A program made the position numbers and the translations under genes. This document shows positions 60,358 to 64,000 of a stretch of 64,000 bases of DNA, piece after piece. The stretch is from Motacilla alba alba. Its lineage: Eukaryota; Chordata; Aves; Passeriformes; Motacillidae. The stretch covers positions 124,001-188,000 of the forward strand of contig NC_052020.1 in NCBI RefSeq assembly GCF_015832195.1. Reading direction: 5' to 3'. The notes under the pieces were generated by a model. That model had not been told where the DNA came from. It searched no databases and worked only from the letters and a program-made list of their open reading frames with translations. Positions within the stretch are counted from its first letter, which is position 1. Every line of letters begins with the position of its first letter.

Positions 60358-61087
60358 ATGCTCTGCTCCCCATCCAACCTGCATCAAGTGCTGGCTGCAG
60401 AAAGCTCCAGTGGCCTTGCTGAGCTGGCTTTTGGTGTGCTTGAGATCCTCACAGATGAGAGGCTATGGAAATTCTAAAAATACACATCATTATCCACCTA
60501 GGCTATGAAATTTTCTGATATCCCAGCTCAGCTATGCAGTGAGCCATCTGAACTTTCTTGCTGTGTCAAGAGTAGGCAGTTTTGGCTTCCAAAAGCCAGA
60601 GTAGTATTTGATTTGCAGTTCTGAGAAATTAAATACTAAGTCCCCCATCTTTGGTAGTATTATTACTATTACAAAAACTATTTAGGTTAATATTGAGTAC
60701 TTTTTGTCAGCTCGTGGTTCATTACAAAGTAGTTCTAATTAATTGCTGTCATACTCTTGAAGGTGTGGGTGAGTGCAGGTTTAATTAATTTCCCCCCACA
60801 GGCAAAATATTTTTTACCTAATTATGTGTAATTTTTCTACGTTTTTTGTCCTCATCTTGTACTAACAAACAAATCAGGACATATGTTTGTCAGAAGGAGC
60901 ATGAACTGACAGAAGAATGACAAATCAGTGGGGGGTGGAGTGTGGAAAATGAGTTTTTTGAAGCTTTTTAGGCAGATAGGCTTGAATTCCAAAACTGACT
61001 TTCTGTACCTGAAACAACTCCTGAAGTAATGAATCAATTTTGAGGCATAATTTAAAGGGAGGAGGGTTTTAACACAATGTAACAGGC
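60358..61087. other. Non-coding stretch
   Basis: AT-rich, no recognised element. Plus frame 60070-60477 overlaps the MIR-like scrap and is not convincing. Confidence 0.45.
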
Positions 61088-61168
61088 CTTCATTTTTATT
61101 TTGGATACACACACCCAAATCCTAGGAAAACTAGGATTTGGGTGTGTGTATCCAAAATAAAAATGAAG
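61088..61168. repeat. Perfect 38-bp inverted repeat with 5-nt loop
   Basis: Left arm 61088-61125 (starts CTTCATTTTTATTTTGG, ends CAAATCCTAG), loop GAAAA 61126-61130, right arm 61131-61168. All 38 pairs match. The arm includes a short CACACACA/TGTGTGTG run. Perfect arms with a tiny loop are typical of a fold-back template switch during replication, or of an assembly artefact. A structured RNA is possible, but natural microRNA hairpins have mismatches and larger loops. Confidence 0.97.
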
Positions 61169-63639
61169 TATGTCAGAGCAGGTGGAATTTTTTTTTCTCC
61201 ATGAATTATTCTGCTGAAATGGAAAAAAATATACATTTAACCAAAGGTCGCTAAGGTGTTACTTTGGTCAAGGCATAAAATAAGTAGAAGATGAAGTCAT
61301 TACATCAGCAAAGAGTGATTAAATGTATTGGTGCCTTGCTAAATGCAGATTTTTTTTTTGGGGGGGGGAAATGTTGCTGATAAAGATTATTAAAACAGGA
61401 TGGTAAAACAGGTTTTCTCCACTACTGCCTCTGTTTGCTAATTAGTTGGAAAAGTGTATTGCTGATTGTCTTACGAAACTGGGCTGTAAATCACCAAAGT
61501 TTCAGATTCCCAGGAAGTTCTAAATCCAGGCTGTCATTGGCAGAGTCTGTGTTAGTGCCCCGTGCAGCAATGGACAGCATTTTGGATTTAGCAGGATTGC
61601 ACTGCATTCCCTGCCAGCAGGAAGCTGCAGCTCCAGCTCATGCTCAGGCCACGGTGGGAGGCACAGAACATCACTGGGAGCAGCCACAGGATCAAGTGTC
61701 CTGCCTCTGCCCCGAGGAGCCTGGAAGTGAAAATGGACTGCCAGGCCACGGGCAGGGCAGCACGGGGCTGCGGGCAGGGATGCAGATGTGTTTGCAAGAG
61801 TAACATTGCTCTCTTTTCTGGGTTTTCACAATTTCCCAAGGGCAGTCATTCTGTTGACACTCATGAGTCCCAGGCCAGGATGAGAAGAGGAAAAGGAGAG
61901 TGGGGATGTCAGGAAACGCAGATTTTGAGAGGGGTAAGCATTTAGTGAGCTCTGATGGAAGTGAGGTCTGACCTGGATGGCAGAGCCCTTTGCATTGCAT
62001 GGCTACACCAACATCAGTCCACAAAGGATCTGACAGCAGCATCAGGCCAAGAAGGACATCCTTGATTATCCAGCAGATACTAATCATTTGAAATCCAAAC
62101 TAATAGTGGCAAGCCAGCTTGACACTGTCTGGGAAAATGTAGGGGTGGCATGGATAGCAGAGCTGCCCTCAGTACCAGGGAAGGTTTGAAACTCTGCCTT
62201 GCATCCTTGTCAGGCACCATCTCATTTGTTACCTGGACTTGCTGAGATGATTCTGAAATGCACATCCTGGCTGGCTGGCAAAGCACATTCAGGAATTTGC
62301 TGCCAGTGATCCCTTGCCAAATGTGAAAGTTGTTTTAATGGCATTTCTGCAGGATTTCCCTTCTGGTTCTTGTACAATTCCACTATTTCCTTGGTGACAG
62401 GGATGGTAGCATAGAAAGGGTTTTGCATATTAAATTTACAGGTGACACTATGCTACAAGCAATTGGAAAAACAGGAACAGCTTGGAAAGCTATGTAGTAA
62501 AATAACATTGAGGAAAAGAAAATCATAAAGAAAAATGTCAGATTATGCCCTTAGGACCAGCTAGATTGTTATTTTGAAGAAAAAAGCATTAAAAATTGCT
62601 AGGGCTTGTGGTGGATTGTGATGCAAACAGTGTTTAAGATATTTTTTGTAAAAATTACAAACAGGGATTTTTAATTAAATGACTCATTTGTAGCAGATGT
62701 AAAATAATCTTCCCCTCCATTTAGTGCTCTCACAGTTTCATCTGAGCTGCTGTTTCCTGATGTTAGCCTCAAGCAGCTAAGACAGGAGCAGGTTAAACAC
62801 GAGGAGGGGTTTTTGTTGATGCTAGGAGCCGTGTGCTGCTGGAATGATTGCCAGGCTGTGCGGCTTCCACTGGAGATCTCCAGAACTTGTCAGATTTCCT
62901 CTGCCAGGTGTGAGCTGTCGGCACCTGAAAAGAAGGGTGGGGGCAGCCCAGTTGAAAATTTAAACCTCCCTCATCCCTGTCTTCTGTGATTCTGGATGTC
63001 ATTCATACACAGGCATGAAAACCCTGCTGTGGAGTTAGCTCTCTTTTTATCCCTTGTGTGTGCTTAGCCCGCTGATTTGTGATTTTAGCAGGAGGCAAAG
63101 TGGGAATCCTGCCTGCATTGCCACAGGGCACTGCTATTTTGGCACTTCCAGTCAGTAACATTGCCTGGGAACATTTTTGAGGAATGAAATGCCTGCACAC
63201 CTTGGATTGCATATATATGTAAAATATAGATACATAAATATAAAAATTTACTAAAAATATATTTATTTATTTACTGACTCTGCATTGTACAAGCTAGGCG
63301 TATTTGGTTCATGGCTCAGTTCATCAAGGTACACAAAGCTCTTTTATGGTTTCTGTGAATTCTGTGAGCTTGCTAAGGAGATCCTCCATGTCTCCACCAT
63401 CAATCACATTTTTTCTGCGGTGTGATGTTTGCTTGGGGAAAGTTGAAAGTAAAACACAAAATCAGGTCTGAAATTGGGATTTTCTTAACACAGTGAAATA
63501 TATTCCAGACAACTAAGATTTACCACATTCTGAGGAGGGCACAATTCTGTACCTAATTCCTGTGGGAAGGGACAGGAAATTTTCTTATATTTTTGTTATC
63601 TCGAGTGTAAATTTTCAGGTATTCCAGCAGAGCAGCACT
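61169..63639. other. Non-coding stretch
   Basis: T10G9 run at about 61350-61369. An AT-rich segment (ATATATGTAAAATATAG and similar) lies at 63210-63265. Frames at 61435-62087 overlap on both strands and are not recognisable. Confidence 0.45.
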
Positions 63640-63916
63640 GAAGCTGTGTCACGGGAGGTTTAGGTCGGATACCAGGAAAAGGTTCTTCCCCCAAAAGGGG
63701 GGCTGGGCAGTGGGACAGGGTCCACAGGGCAGTGGTCACAGCACCAAGCCTGACAGAGCTCAGGAGAGGTTTGGACACTGTCCTCAGGCACATGGTGTGA
63801 CTCTTGTGGTGTCCTGTGCAGGGCCAAGGGTTGGACTCTGATGATCCTTGGGGATCCCTTCCAACTCAGGCTATTCTGTGACTGAAGGTCTCTTCCAGCA
63901 TCGACAATTCTGTGAA
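63640..63916 (+). mobile_element. CR1 LINE 3' portion, with doubled tail
   Basis: Clear CR1 text: ACGGGAGGTTTAGGTCGGAT, ACCAGGAAAAGGTTCTTCCC, GGGCAGTGGGACAGGGTCCA, GGTTGGACTCTGATGATCCT and CCCTTCCAACTCAGGCTATT ending CTGTG. A second tail-like stretch (GAAGGTCTCTTCCAGCATCG then ACAATTCTGTG) follows immediately, so the element ends with two CR1 termini. 5'-truncated, plus orientation. Confidence 0.9.
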
Positions 63917-64000
63917 ACGCCATCAAATTAATTGCAGCTTTAAACTGCAATTTCATGCCTCGTGGATAATGCAGGGAAAAACATCATTTCAAAGAGCTAA
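63917..64000. other. Window edge, nothing seen
   Basis: Ordinary sequence after the CR1 end. Confidence 0.4.

Noticed and set aside
61088..61168. MicroRNA precursor
   Set aside because: Arms are perfectly paired with a 5-nt loop and contain a dinucleotide run. Natural pre-miRNAs show mismatches and larger loops. Kept instead as a template-switch palindrome.
1..64000. tRNA, rRNA, CRISPR, phage or bacterial operon content
   Set aside because: No cloverleaf, rRNA-like block, spaced direct-repeat array or compact gene row was seen. The window is vertebrate-type non-coding DNA.

Overview
The window looks like avian nuclear DNA, most likely songbird. It is mostly AT-rich and gene-poor, with little interspersed repeat. 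The recognisable repeats are CR1 LINE fragments, several ending in the typical ATTCTGTG-type 3' end, plus a few very old MIR-like SINE scraps and one endogenous retrovirus remnant whose transmembrane Env resembles alpharetrovirus-type Env. No bacterial-style gene, operon, CRISPR array or mobile resistance element is present. Most open frames in the window are chance ORFs.

Layout. Positions 1-400 are plain AT-rich sequence. About 400-2400 is a strong CpG island with three CCAAT boxes, GC boxes, two perfect CRE sites (TGACGTCA) 18 bp apart and an ERR/YY1-like start region. It is clearly a promoter, most easily read as driving plus-strand transcription and possibly bidirectional. Its downstream edge holds an 82-bp tandem duplication that doubles a good splice donor. 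I cannot name the gene. From 2.4 kb to 64 kb the sequence looks intronic or intergenic. I found four segments bounded by good splice signals (14.6, 23.6, 29.9 and 36.6 kb). The one at 23.6 kb carries a 32-codon frame ending in TAA and could be a terminal coding exon. These are predictions from splice signals only.

Structurally notable items: (i) a 752-bp retroviral 3' fragment (end of env plus LTR) at 12.4-13.1 kb, flanked by two 150-bp direct copies of non-viral sequence that are about 94% identical, which is far too long for a target-site duplication and suggests unequal recombination at a former provirus; (ii) a 235-bp direct duplication at 19.75 and 21.96 kb whose differences cluster at one end, overlapping unidentified coding-like frames on the minus strand; (iii) a (TAA)24 microsatellite at 26.5 kb; (iv) a 40-nt homopolymer T tract at 47.8 kb; (v) a nine-copy 43-bp minisatellite at 55.35-55.74 kb with an 86-bp higher-order pattern; (vi) a perfect 38-bp inverted repeat with a 5-nt loop at 61.1 kb; (vii) CR1 fragments at 23.3, 27.5, 56.4 and 63.6 kb.

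No undescribed multi-gene system is visible. The best candidates for a second look are the retroviral junction, the perfect hairpin, the uneven 235-bp duplication and the duplicated splice donor in the CpG island.
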